DNA from: Fundidesulfovibrio magnetotacticus
GTDB taxonomy: Bacteria; Desulfobacterota; Desulfovibrionia; Desulfovibrionales; Desulfovibrionaceae
Assembly (NCBI RefSeq): GCF_013019105.1
Contig: NZ_BLTE01000012.1
Location: 105,944-169,943 of the forward strand
Direction of reading: 5' to 3'
DNA: 64,000 nucleotides
In this document: one piece after another, positions 41,653-49,996 of the stretch
How the letters are laid out: each line of letters begins with the position of its first letter
How positions within the stretch are numbered: position 1 is the first letter of the stretch
The notes under the pieces: model-generated
Databases searched by the model: none
Seen by the model: only the letters and a program-made list of their open reading frames with translations
Told to the model about the DNA's origin: nothing
Program-made: the position numbers and the translations under genes

Positions 41653-43169
41653 GATGCGGGCTCCTTTCCGGGACCTGTATACAGGTGGATGCCCTGACTC
41701 GTCGAGTGCAGCGAGAGACCAGCGTGCAAAGCGATGCGTACCGAGGCGATGTTGCCTTGCCTGATCTCGGCGCGGACGGCTCTTGGAGCGTGCTGGACGG
41801 CGAGGCGGACCATGGCCTTGCCCACGCCCTGCCCACGCATGGAGGGGGCGACGGTCCAGGAAAGCACATGGCCCGAGGCGTCGCTGTTGAGGCGTACGGT
41901 CCCGGCCGGGCGGCCTTCGAGTTCGGCCACGTAGAGCCGCAAGGAAGGGTCCGCCAGGGACTTGGCGAACCAGGCGTTGTGTTCGGCCAGCGACACGGGC
42001 CGGTCCTGCAGGCTTGCGCGGATAGTCTCCGGGTCGTTGCGCCAGGCCAAGAGAAGGGCGGAGTCGGCCTGGGAAGCCGGGCGCAGACGCAGGGTTTCGG
42101 CGGACAGAGAGAGCAGACGCTCGACAACGCGGTCCGCACCCTGGCCGTCCACAAGGCGTTGCCCCGCCCGGGAGAGCCCCTGTCTGACCTGTCTAGAACG
42201 GAGAAGGGCTGCCAGAGCGTTTGCCGCGCTTGCTTCGTCCAGGGGCGTTTCTCCAAGCAGGACGGCGGCTCCGGCTGCTTCGAGCCCCCGGGCGACGCCG
42301 CGCTGGTTGGGCGCGAGCACGGCCAGGGCCATGGGCACTCCCAGGAGGCAGAGTTCGTAGGCGGTGCTCCCGGCGGCGCTGAGGGCCAGATCGGTTCCGG
42401 CCAGGAGTGGGGCCATATCCGGCGGAGACACCTCCAGGCGGGCGGGAAAGGGCGCGCAGGACACGGCCTGGCGCAGGTTCTCCAGGTGTGGGTTGGCCGG
42501 TCCCGCAACCACCACCACATCCTCCAGCCCGCCTCCGGCTTGCGAGAGGACGCGCAGAACGGCTTCAGCCGTGTTGTCCGGGTCCGCGCCGCCCATGGTG
42601 ACGAGCACGCGGCGGACCTGGTCGGGTTCGCCGGGGCGTTGGGCGGAGGGGGCGCGCAGTTCCTCACGCAGCAGGGCGTAGGCAGGGCCGGTCAGGACGA
42701 TCGCGCCGGGGTCCGCGTCGTATGCGAGGTGTTGCGCGCCGATGTTCTGGTTCAGAATGGCGTCGGCGTGGTAGCGCGGCAGGTGGGCCTGATCGTCAAG
42801 CACCAAGAGCCGGCGTCCGTCGCGGCGCAGGGCGGCATGGTGTTCTGGATTGAAGCCGTAGCCGTCCAGGACGATCCAGTGCGCCCCGGGGTCGGAACTG
42901 AGGGGCTCGAAGGCCCGCAGGAGGGAGCCGATGCCGTCGGGGTCGTCAGAGTCGGGGACGCTCAGGACCACGCCTTCTCGCTCAAGACGCTGAACCAGGG
43001 CCGGAAGCGTCACCCATCCCGCCAGGAGCGCGCGCCCCCCTCCGCGCATCCAGGCCTGGGCCAGGGCCAGGCAGCGCATCACGTGGCCGATGCCGATGTC
43101 CGGCCCGGCGTCGGCGCGGATGACCAGCCAGCCGGGAGCGGACTCCGGCGCGGCGGGACTAAAGGGCAT
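41649..43169 (-). CDS. pseG: PseG-PseH fusion: UDP-sugar hydrolase plus GNAT acetyltransferase
   Basis: 506 residues. Residues 14-340 are PseG (UDP-2,4-diacetamido-2,4,6-trideoxy-beta-L-altropyranose hydrolase): DIGIGHVMRCLALA with His29, LDGYGFNP, LVLDDQAHL, ILNQNIGAQ and later VTMGGADPDNTAE. Residues 345-500 are a GNAT domain: LRLRPASQADSALLLAWRNDPETI, SWTVAPSMRGQGVGKAMV (acetyl-CoA loop) and EIRQGNIASVRIALHAG. This corresponds to PseH, which N-acetylates the 4-amino group before PseG removes UDP. Combining two sequential steps in one chain would channel the intermediate. The ATG at 43169 overlaps the pseC stop by 11 bp. Confidence 0.92.
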   Translation of the reverse strand: MPFSPAAPESAPGWLVIRADAGPDIGIGHVMRCLALAQAWMRGGGRALLAGWVTLPALVQRLEREGVVLSVPDSDDPDGIGSLLRAFEPLSSDPGAHWIVLDGYGFNPEHHAALRRDGRRLLVLDDQAHLPRYHADAILNQNIGAQHLAYDADPGAIVLTGPAYALLREELRAPSAQRPGEPDQVRRVLVTMGGADPDNTAEAVLRVLSQAGGGLEDVVVVAGPANPHLENLRQAVSCAPFPARLEVSPPDMAPLLAGTDLALSAAGSTAYELCLLGVPMALAVLAPNQRGVARGLEAAGAAVLLGETPLDEASAANALAALLRSRQVRQGLSRAGQRLVDGQGADRVVERLLSLSAETLRLRPASQADSALLLAWRNDPETIRASLQDRPVSLAEHNAWFAKSLADPSLRLYVAELEGRPAGTVRLNSDASGHVLSWTVAPSMRGQGVGKAMVRLAVQHAPRAVRAEIRQGNIASVRIALHAGLSLHSTSQGIHLYTGPGKEPAS

Positions 43170-44283
43170 GGGCCAGGGCTTCCATCACCCGTGCGGCCTG
43201 TTCGTCGGTCAGGCCCTGGTGCATGGGCAGGGTGAGGATGGACTCGTAGGCGGCCTCGGCCTCTGGGCACAGCCCGGGGCCGTGCCCGAAGCGCTCGCGG
43301 TAGTAGGGGTGCAGGTGCACGGGGATGTAGTGGACGTTCACGCCGATGCCCTGTTCGCGCAGGGCCGTGAACACGGCGCGGCGGTCGATGCCCTCCGCCA
43401 GGCGCACCACGTAGAGGTGCCAGGCGTGCTCCGCGCCGGGGCGCTGGGCCAGGGGCTCGGCCACGGGGATGCCCCGCAGGGCCTGGGCGTAGAACCGGGC
43501 TATCGCGCGGCGCCTGGCCAGGAAGTCCGGGAGCCTGCGCAACTGGGAGAGGCCCAGGGCGCATTGGATGTCCGAGATGCGGTAGTTGAAGCCCAGCTCC
43601 ACCATGTTGTAGTGCCAGGCTCCGGTCGCTTCCCGCTGCCGGGCGTCGGTGTCGATGCCGTGGTTGCGGAAGCGCCGCAGCAGGCGCGCGGTCTGCTCGT
43701 CGGATGTGAGCACCATGCCGCCTTCGCCCGTGGCGATGTGCTTCACGGGGTGGAAGCTCAGGGCGGTCATGGCGGGAGGCAGCGCGCCGAGGGGCCTGCC
43801 GTCCTGGGTGGCCCCCAGGGCGTGGCAGGCGTCGGCGAAGAGCGCCACGCCCCGCTGGCGGCAGAGGGCCGCCAGCGCCTCGTAGTCGCAGGGTTGGCCC
43901 GCGTAGTCCACGGCCACCACGGCCTTGGTCCGGGGCGTGAGCTTGCGCTCCACGTCGGCGGGGTCCAGCAGCAGGGTGCGCGGGTCCACGTCGGCGAACA
44001 CGGGCGTGCCGCCCAGGTAGCACACGGCGTTGGCCGTGGCGGCGAAGGTCATGGCCGGGACGACCACCTCGTCTCCGGGGCCGATGCCCGCCACGTGCAT
44101 CATGGCGTGCAGGGCGGCCGTGCCGCTGGAGAGGGCCACGCCGTGGGCCGCTCCGGCGAAAGCGGCCACGGCGGCCTCGAAGGCGTCCACGGCCGGGCCG
44201 GTGGTGAGCCAGTCCGAGCGCAGGACCTCGGCCACGGCCCGGATGTCGTCCTCGTCGATGGACTGTCGGCCGTAGGGGATCAT
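43159..44283 (-). CDS. pseC: UDP-4-amino-4,6-dideoxy-N-acetyl-beta-L-altrosamine transaminase (PseC)
   Basis: 374 residues from the ATG at 44283, which overlaps the pseB stop as ATGA. IPYGRQSIDEDDI at the start is characteristic of PseC. SSGTAALHA (52-60) binds phosphate, Asp151 in FADACHALG contacts PLP and Lys181 in FHPVKHIATGEGG is the catalytic lysine. It transfers an amino group from glutamate to C4 of the PseB product. The next genes encode PseG/H and PseI, giving a coherent pathway. The frame is open upstream of 44283, but only opposite pseB. Confidence 0.94.
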   Translation of the reverse strand: MIPYGRQSIDEDDIRAVAEVLRSDWLTTGPAVDAFEAAVAAFAGAAHGVALSSGTAALHAMMHVAGIGPGDEVVVPAMTFAATANAVCYLGGTPVFADVDPRTLLLDPADVERKLTPRTKAVVAVDYAGQPCDYEALAALCRQRGVALFADACHALGATQDGRPLGALPPAMTALSFHPVKHIATGEGGMVLTSDEQTARLLRRFRNHGIDTDARQREATGAWHYNMVELGFNYRISDIQCALGLSQLRRLPDFLARRRAIARFYAQALRGIPVAEPLAQRPGAEHAWHLYVVRLAEGIDRRAVFTALREQGIGVNVHYIPVHLHPYYRERFGHGPGLCPEAEAAYESILTLPMHQGLTDEQAARVMEALAHAL

Positions 44284-45260
44284 TGCCCGTTCAGGAAGTC
44301 GCGCAGTTCGTCCACGGTGAGCAGCCAGGGGTTGGTGCCGGAGCTGTATTCGAAGTCCTCGGGCACGCGCTCGCCGGGTGATTCGTCGAAACGGGGCGTG
44401 ATGTCGTCGTGGTCGGGCAGGATGATGTAGTGGTTCTTGAATTCCAGGGTGTTGCGGGCGTCGGCAAGGGGGACCATGACCTCGTGGATCTTCTCGCCCG
44501 GGCGGATGCCCACGATGGGGGTCTCGCACTCGGGGCAGATGGCCCGGGCCAGGTCCATGATGTTCATGCTGGGCAGCTTGGGCACGAAGACTTCGCCGCC
44601 GAGCATGCGGTCCAGGCACTTGAGCACGAAATCCACGCCCTGTTCCAGGGTGATCCAGAAGCGGGTCATGCGCGGGTCGGTGACGGGGAGCACGCCGGTG
44701 GGCTTCTGCTGCAGGAAGAAGGGGATCACGGAGCCGCGGCTGCCCAGCACGTTGCCGTAGCGCACCACGCTGTAGCGGGTGGTGTCGTTGGCGATGAAGG
44801 CGTTGGCGGCCACGAAGAGCTTGTCGGAGCAGAGCTTGGTGGCCCCGTAGAGGTTCACGGGGTTGGCGGCCTTGTCCGTGCTGAGGGCCAGCACGTTCTT
44901 CACACCCCGATCGGCGGCGACGTTGATGATGTTTTCAGCGCCGTAGATGTTGGTCTTGATGACCTCGGTGGGGTTGTATTCCGCCGTGGGCACCTGCTTG
45001 AGCGCCGCGCCGTGGATGACGTAATCCACGCCCTGGAAGGCGCGGTAGAGGCGCTCCTTGTCGCGCACGTCTCCGATGAAGTAGCGCATGCAGGGATATT
45101 TCGCGGTGGGGAACTTCTGCGCCATCTCGTACTGCTTGAATTCGTCGCGGCTGAAGATGATGAGCTTGCGCGGCTGGAAGCGGGAAAGGATGACTTCGGT
45201 GCACTTGTGCCCGAAAGAGCCGGTTCCGCCGGTGATGAGGATGGTCTTGTCGTTGAGCAT
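44280..45260 (-). CDS. pseB: UDP-N-acetylglucosamine 4,6-dehydratase (inverting), PseB
   Basis: 326 residues from the ATG at 45260. ILITGGTGSFGHKC (7-20) binds NADP, the SDR catalytic segment is LSTDKAANPVNLYGATK with Tyr138 and Lys142, and FSRDEFKQYEM is near-universal in PseB/FlaA1. It removes water from UDP-GlcNAc and inverts C5, making UDP-2-acetamido-2,6-dideoxy-beta-L-arabino-hexos-4-ulose, the first committed step to pseudaminic acid. The 41-bp gap to the upstream glycosyltransferase gene may be the start of a pse sub-operon. The CGGAACC upstream is only a weak ribosome site. Confidence 0.95.
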   Translation of the reverse strand: MLNDKTILITGGTGSFGHKCTEVILSRFQPRKLIIFSRDEFKQYEMAQKFPTAKYPCMRYFIGDVRDKERLYRAFQGVDYVIHGAALKQVPTAEYNPTEVIKTNIYGAENIINVAADRGVKNVLALSTDKAANPVNLYGATKLCSDKLFVAANAFIANDTTRYSVVRYGNVLGSRGSVIPFFLQQKPTGVLPVTDPRMTRFWITLEQGVDFVLKCLDRMLGGEVFVPKLPSMNIMDLARAICPECETPIVGIRPGEKIHEVMVPLADARNTLEFKNHYIILPDHDDITPRFDESPGERVPEDFEYSSGTNPWLLTVDELRDFLNGQ

Positions 45261-45301
45261 GTTGGTTCCGTTGTGTGGTTTCCGGGGCAATGCGGCGCGC
45301 T

Positions 45302-46180
45302 TCAGCGCATCTTGCGCAGGATGGCGTGCAGTTCCCTTCTGGTCCGCGCGATCTGGTCGGTCATGATGCCGAAAAAGAGCAGGAAAAAGCCCAGGATCAG
45401 CGAGAGCATGCTTGACGCCGTGATCTTCTGGAGCGCCCAGGCGTCGTGCAGTCCGTTCAACAGGCCCAGGGTCAGGAAGAGTCCGGCCAGGGGCAGGAAC
45501 ACCTTGAAGGGATTGAAGAGCATGATCATGCGCAGCATGATGAAAAGAAAACGCAGGCCGTCGCGCACGGGCTGGATGTTGGACGCTCCCCCCTGGCGGC
45601 GGCGGATGGTGGGCAGGGGCACGTACTTCACGAAGCGCCCGGCCGAGAACAGGGCCATGGTGATGGTGGTGGGGTAGGAATATCCCTGGGGGAAAAGGTG
45701 CGCGAAGTCCTCGAAGGCCGCGCGTTTCACGGCGCGGAAGCCGCTGGTGAGGTCGTCGATCTTGCGCCCCACGAGAAACTGCGCCGTGGCGATGAGCACG
45801 CGGTTGCCGAAGGCCCGGAAGCGCGACACGTCCGACTCGCTGGTGCGCGCGCCCACCACCATGTCGTAGTCGCCCACGTGCTCCAGGAGCTTGGGGATGT
45901 CCTCGGGCAGGTGCTGGCCGTCGGCGTCCATGAACACGAACACGTCGCCGTTGGCGGCGGCCGCGCCGGACTTCACGCTGGCGCCGTTGCCCAGGTTGTA
46001 GGGGTGGCGCACCACGCGCGCCCCGGCGGCCTCGGCCGCGCGGGCCGTGTCGTCGGCGGAACCGTCGTCCACGACCACGACCTCGTAGCCCCGCAGGGCC
46101 TCCAGGGACAGGATCCGCGAGACCACTCCCCCGATGTTCTCGGCCTCGTTGTAGGCCGGTATGATGATGGATACCCGCAT
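45302..46180 (-). CDS. Family 2 glycosyltransferase with C-terminal membrane helices (DPM1/GtrB-like)
   Basis: 292 residues. VSIIIPAYNEAENIGGVV (3-20), VVVDDGSADDTARAAE and VFVFMDADGQH carry the GT2 motifs including DxD. Two hydrophobic stretches lie at about 215-240 and 250-275. It resembles polyprenyl-phosphate glycosyltransferases that load a sugar onto undecaprenyl phosphate. The GT2 enzyme in the AT-rich island has the same design. It is 12 bp after the upstream radical SAM stop and 41 bp before pseB, so it may start the pse unit or simply be read through into it. Donor sugar unknown. Confidence 0.87.
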   Translation of the reverse strand: MRVSIIIPAYNEAENIGGVVSRILSLEALRGYEVVVVDDGSADDTARAAEAAGARVVRHPYNLGNGASVKSGAAAANGDVFVFMDADGQHLPEDIPKLLEHVGDYDMVVGARTSESDVSRFRAFGNRVLIATAQFLVGRKIDDLTSGFRAVKRAAFEDFAHLFPQGYSYPTTITMALFSAGRFVKYVPLPTIRRRQGGASNIQPVRDGLRFLFIMLRMIMLFNPFKVFLPLAGLFLTLGLLNGLHDAWALQKITASSMLSLILGFFLLFFGIMTDQIARTRRELHAILRKMR

Positions 46181-46192
46181 GGCTGGCCGTCC

Positions 46193-47662
46193 TTACGCGC
46201 CCCGGAACACGAAGTCCAGCACCCGGGTTCCGGCGATGAGGCAGCGTTTGAGGTCGTCCAGGGAGCGCACCTGGCGGGCCGTCAGGTCCAGCAGGTAGCC
46301 CGGGCGCAGGTAGAAGCGCTTGTAGGCCTTGCGCACCAGACCCTGGAGCTCCGAGCCGGGCACGGAGCAGTAGAGCTCGTTGAAGATGCCCTCCACGTGG
46401 AGCTTGGAGAGGTCCGACGTGGAGCCGTCGCGGATCTCCGGGTGTTTCGCGGCCACGGACTCGAAGAGCGGCGTGCCCGGGTAGGGCGTGCAGATGCCGA
46501 AGGTGGCCGTGGTGGGCGAGAGCTCCTTCACGAACTCGATGGTGGCCTCGATGGTTTCGCGGGTGTCGCCGGGGTTGCCGAGCATCACGTGGGCGTGGGT
46601 GTTCATGCCCATGCGGCGGGCGGCCTGGAAGATGGTCCGGGCCTCGGGGATGCGGTAGCCCTTGCGCATGCCGTCCAGGATCTCCTGGCTGCCGGACTCG
46701 ATGCCGAACTTGATGGTGTGGCAGCCGCTCTTGCGGGCCAGTTCCATGGTTTCGGGGTCGATGCCCGAGACGCGGGCGTTGGCCAGCCAGGTGAGGTCGA
46801 GCTTTTCGGCCAGGATGCCCTTGAAGATTTCGTGGTCGCGGCGCTTGTGCACGAAGAAGGTGTCGTCGCGGAAATAGACCTCGCGGAAGCCCTTGGAGGC
46901 GAGGTAGCGCATGAGCCCCAGCACGTAGCCCGCGGACTGGAAGCGCACCCTGTGGCCGTCGAACACCGGTGCGGTGCAGAAGGTGCACTTGCCGGGGCAG
47001 CCCTTGGAGGTGGTGGCCGTCATGTAGGGCAGGCGGCGCACGATGGGGTTGAAGTAGTGGATGCCCGGGGGGAGGAAGTCCACGTCGGGGTAGGGCAGGG
47101 CGTCCAGGTCTTCGATGAAGGGGTAGTCTTCGTTGACCACGGGTTGGCCGGAGGCGTCGCGGTGGCCCGTGCCGGGGACGGCGGCGGGGTCGCCTTCGCC
47201 GGCCAGGGCGCGGCAGAGGTCGCGCGCGGCGAATTCGGGCTCGCGGCGGATGATGTAGTCCACGCCCGGGGCGGCCAGGGCGTAGTGGGGCATGAAGGTG
47301 GGGTGCGAGCCGAAGACCACGGTGGTCAGGGCCGGGTTGGCGGCCTTGAGGCGCGAGAGGTACGCGGCGTCCTCGGTGAAGCTCATGGTGGAGGTGGAGC
47401 AGAGCACCACGTCGAAATCGCGCACCAGGGCGGCCACCGTCTCGGGGCCTTTCTGCTCGGCCTGGGCGTCCAGGAACACGGCGTCGCGGCCGTCCTGCCT
47501 GAGGATGGTGGCCAGCTGGATGAGCGGGAACGGCGGCACCGAGGCCCCTCCGATGCGCTTGCCCGCGCACCAGCAGCCGTAGAGCACGTCGCGCACCACG
47601 TTCTTGGCGGCCTGGGTCATGGGATTGAGCACCAGGGCGCGCAGCCTGCGCGCATCAGCCAT
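46193..47662 (-). CDS. B12-binding domain radical SAM protein
   Basis: 489 residues. The N-terminal half has ALVLNPMTQ, ILRQDGRDAVFLDAQAEQ and VVFGSHPTFMP (the cobalamin domain loop). The cluster motif is Cys222, Cys226 and Cys229 (SKGCPGKCTFC). FGIESGSQEILDGMRKG is the strand that often binds SAM methionine. It is the fourth B12-type radical SAM protein in the window. It overlaps by 8 bp a small upstream reading frame. Methylation or ring rearrangement of a sugar or lipid is possible; none can be specified. Confidence 0.87.
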   Translation of the reverse strand: MADARRLRALVLNPMTQAAKNVVRDVLYGCWCAGKRIGGASVPPFPLIQLATILRQDGRDAVFLDAQAEQKGPETVAALVRDFDVVLCSTSTMSFTEDAAYLSRLKAANPALTTVVFGSHPTFMPHYALAAPGVDYIIRREPEFAARDLCRALAGEGDPAAVPGTGHRDASGQPVVNEDYPFIEDLDALPYPDVDFLPPGIHYFNPIVRRLPYMTATTSKGCPGKCTFCTAPVFDGHRVRFQSAGYVLGLMRYLASKGFREVYFRDDTFFVHKRRDHEIFKGILAEKLDLTWLANARVSGIDPETMELARKSGCHTIKFGIESGSQEILDGMRKGYRIPEARTIFQAARRMGMNTHAHVMLGNPGDTRETIEATIEFVKELSPTTATFGICTPYPGTPLFESVAAKHPEIRDGSTSDLSKLHVEGIFNELYCSVPGSELQGLVRKAYKRFYLRPGYLLDLTARQVRSLDDLKRCLIAGTRVLDFVFRGA

Positions 47663-47873
47663 GGCGGCGCTCCGGGGCCACCAGGGCGGCGGGAGCGCCC
47701 TGGGCGGGAAGGAAGTCCCGCAGGTCCAGGAAGTCGGCGTGGGCCACGTAGGCCACGCGGCCCTTGCGGCGCACGGCGGTCATGAGCAGGGCGCGCAGGA
47801 GCCGCGAGCCCGCCGGAAGGCGGCCCAGGGTGAGGGCGAGCAGACGCAGGGCCATGAGGGCGTAGGAAGACAC
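47655..47873 (-). CDS. Small conserved-looking hypothetical protein
   Basis: 72 residues from a GTG at 47873, or 66 from the ATG at 47855. It is arginine- and leucine-rich with an amphipathic N-terminal helix (LMALRLLALTLGRL) followed by AYVAHADFLDLRDF. It overlaps the start of the radical SAM gene by 8 bp and lies 24 bp after the upstream stop. It fills an otherwise empty gap with the same strand and third-position GC pattern, so it is probably translated. I know no family for it. It could be a short accessory factor for the radical SAM enzyme. Confidence 0.5.
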   Translation of the reverse strand: MSSYALMALRLLALTLGRLPAGSRLLRALLMTAVRRKGRVAYVAHADFLDLRDFLPAQGAPAALVAPERRHG

Positions 47874-47897
47874 TAGGCGGTCACCTCGGGGGGAGCT

Positions 47898-48851
47898 TCA
47901 TCCTTCGAGTGAGAGGGCATCGGTCGAAAGGGCGTCCAGCCGACGCGCGGCGAGCAGGTAGTCGGCGGCCAGCGGGATGGAGTAGCGATCGTCCATCCAG
48001 AGGGGGTTTATGACAACATCCTTGCGGAGTCCAGACGCCAGGCGCTCGATCACGGGGCTTCGCAGGGCGGCCAGGCCCGAGGGATAGAGAAACTGGGTGC
48101 GCCGGGTGGTGGCGCGCCAGTCGTAGAGGCCGTTTTCGTCCACCGCGTCCAGGAGGAAGGCCTCGCAGGCGCGTAGGGAATCCAGCGCCTCGGGGTCGGC
48201 CGTGATCTCGTGGTAGCCTGCCAGCAGGGCCATGGTGATGGTGGCGTAGCCCACGTCGGGGCCGCCGTATTCGGCGTAGCAGCCGCTCGCCAGTTGCCGC
48301 GCCGCGATGGCCCGGAACTTGTCCCGGGCGGCCTTGAGGTAGCGCTCCCGGCCGGTGATGCGCCCGATGCGCGCCAGGGCCGCGCAGGCCCCGGCCATCT
48401 GGTTGGCCACCTCGGGGTTGTCGCGCGCGGCGAGCCAGTCGGCGGTGGGGGCGAAGTCCACGCGGGGCTTTTCGGGCAGCAGCTCCCAGGCCAGGGCCGC
48501 CGCCTGGGCGGACATGGACGTGGCGCAGAAGGAGCGCTCGAAGGGGTAGACCTCGTCCACGGAGCCGTCGGGATGGCGCAGGCGCGCCCAGGCCTCCACG
48601 GCGGCGCGGGCCAGGGCCCGGATGGCGGGCGCGGCCCCGGGGCGGGCGTGGGGCGCGGCCAGGGCCAGGTGCAGGGCGGCCTCCTGGAAGCGGGCGTTGG
48701 CCAGGTCCAGGAGCTTGTAGCACCAGAACGTGCGATCGAAGAGCCCGTGGGTCGGGCGTCCGGGGTCGCGGTCGCACAGGCCCAGGAAGCGCTCCAGCAG
48801 GATGAGCGAGCGCGCGCGAAGGAGCGCCGGGAGGTCAGGGGAAGCGGGCAT
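47898..48851 (-). CDS. Alpha/alpha-toroid-like protein, function unknown
   Basis: 317 residues, alanine-rich and mainly helical. Regularly spaced helices contain AFWCYKLLDLANARFQEAALHLA, VEAWARLRHPDGSVDEVYPFERSFCATS and NQMAGACAALARIGRITG segments. Together with GGPDVGYATITMALLAGYHE and TRRTQFLYPSGLAAL they suggest an (alpha/alpha)6 toroid like glycoside hydrolase, lyase or epimerase folds. HPDGSVDEVYPF and CYAEYGGPD look like active-site loops. A polysaccharide-lyase-like or isomerase role is possible. It overlaps the upstream SPASM gene by 17 bp. The fold is inferred; I cannot name a family. Confidence 0.6.
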   Translation of the reverse strand: MPASPDLPALLRARSLILLERFLGLCDRDPGRPTHGLFDRTFWCYKLLDLANARFQEAALHLALAAPHARPGAAPAIRALARAAVEAWARLRHPDGSVDEVYPFERSFCATSMSAQAAALAWELLPEKPRVDFAPTADWLAARDNPEVANQMAGACAALARIGRITGRERYLKAARDKFRAIAARQLASGCYAEYGGPDVGYATITMALLAGYHEITADPEALDSLRACEAFLLDAVDENGLYDWRATTRRTQFLYPSGLAALRSPVIERLASGLRKDVVINPLWMDDRYSIPLAADYLLAARRLDALSTDALSLEG

Positions 48852-49932
48852 AGGTGAGGTTCAATTCCGCCATGCATGAGTAGTAACAAGCGCGACAGTT
48901 ACGCAGGCGGTCACGGACGGCCTGCATTTCCGGGGAGCGCCAGGCCTGTGCCAGGGTGCGTCCCTGAAGGTTGAAGGCGATTCGGTTCTCGTAGAAGTGG
49001 CCGCCGCAGGGCAGGATGTCGCCGTGGCAGTCCACGTAGAGGGAGAAATAGGGGGCGTAGCAGCGCCCGGGCATGGTCCCGGTGCGGAAGAATCGGCCCA
49101 GGTGGGAGATGTAGGCCCGGGAGCTGTCCATGAGGCCGTGGCGTGCGCGCAGTTCCAGGAGCCGGTCGGGGAGGGCGTCCAGGTCCGCGTCGTCGGGGGC
49201 GAAGTAGAGGCCCGGGTCTTCGGTGGGCTCACCTTGGAAGGTGTCGTGGAGGGGGTTGAGGCTCACGTTGTCCACGCCCAGGGACTTGGCCAGGGTCAGG
49301 ATGTTTTCGAAGCGCGCGGCGTTGGCCCGGGAAAGCACCACGGCCAGGGTGACCAGCAGGGGGCGAGCCCCGGGGCGGGCATTGCGGGCCTCCAGGAGAT
49401 TGCGCACTCCCTGGAGGGTCTTCTCGAAAGCGCCCTTGCGCCCCCGGGAGCGGTCGTGCTCCTCGGGGGTGTCGCCGTCCAGGGAGACGGCCACGGAGTC
49501 GATGCCGCATTCCACCAGGGCGCGGGCCGTGACGGGGTCGGCCAGGCGCACGCCGTTGGTGGACATGGACACGGGCACGCCCCGGTTCTTGAGCCGCTCC
49601 ACGATCTCGAACACGTCGGCGCGCACCAGGGGCTCGCCGCCGGTGATGGAGACGCCTGAGACGCCAAGGTCGGCCATCTGTCCGGCCAGGTCGAGCATCG
49701 CGGGGGTGTCCATCTCGCGCGAGGGGTCCGCCTTCTTGCGCACGTTGCACATAGGGCAGGTTTCGTTGCAGCGGTAGGTGACCACCATGCCGCCGAACAC
49801 CGGAGGGCACAGGGGGCGGCGCAGGTAATAGGACGCCGGAACCCCCAGCAGCTTGCGCGCCTGATCGGCGAACCAGGGCAGGTCCAGGGCCAGGAGGCGT
49901 TTTTTCAGGACGTCGAGGTGTTTTCTTCGCAT
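48835..49932 (-). CDS. Radical SAM/SPASM domain protein
   Basis: 365 residues. The cluster motif is Cys55, Cys59 and Cys62 (YRCNETCPMC), GVSITGGEPLVRADV is the SAM-binding GGEP motif at about 95-109, and the C-terminal CRACYYSC plus earlier Cys in GRCYAPYFS and DILPCGGHF form the SPASM cluster sites. These proteins often mature peptides or oxidise sugars. Together with 16981-18051 it is the second SPASM-type protein here. ATG at 49932 is clear, and 64 bp separate it from the methyltransferase gene. Substrate unknown. Confidence 0.87.
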   Translation of the reverse strand: MRRKHLDVLKKRLLALDLPWFADQARKLLGVPASYYLRRPLCPPVFGGMVVTYRCNETCPMCNVRKKADPSREMDTPAMLDLAGQMADLGVSGVSITGGEPLVRADVFEIVERLKNRGVPVSMSTNGVRLADPVTARALVECGIDSVAVSLDGDTPEEHDRSRGRKGAFEKTLQGVRNLLEARNARPGARPLLVTLAVVLSRANAARFENILTLAKSLGVDNVSLNPLHDTFQGEPTEDPGLYFAPDDADLDALPDRLLELRARHGLMDSSRAYISHLGRFFRTGTMPGRCYAPYFSLYVDCHGDILPCGGHFYENRIAFNLQGRTLAQAWRSPEMQAVRDRLRNCRACYYSCMAELNLTYARFP

Positions 49933-49996
49933 GGGGTGATGTCGCGGGCTGCGTCCAGGGTCGGGCAGGAAATCGCGGCGCGGCGGAACCGGCGGT

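Noticed and set aside
43079..44023. Alternative minus-strand frames inside pseC
   Set aside because: Pro/Arg-rich frame-shifted reading of pseC without motifs.
45446..47785. Plus-strand frame of 779 codons over the GT2 and radical SAM genes
   Set aside because: Antisense shadow; repetitive Gly/Ala/Val/His content, no start signal.
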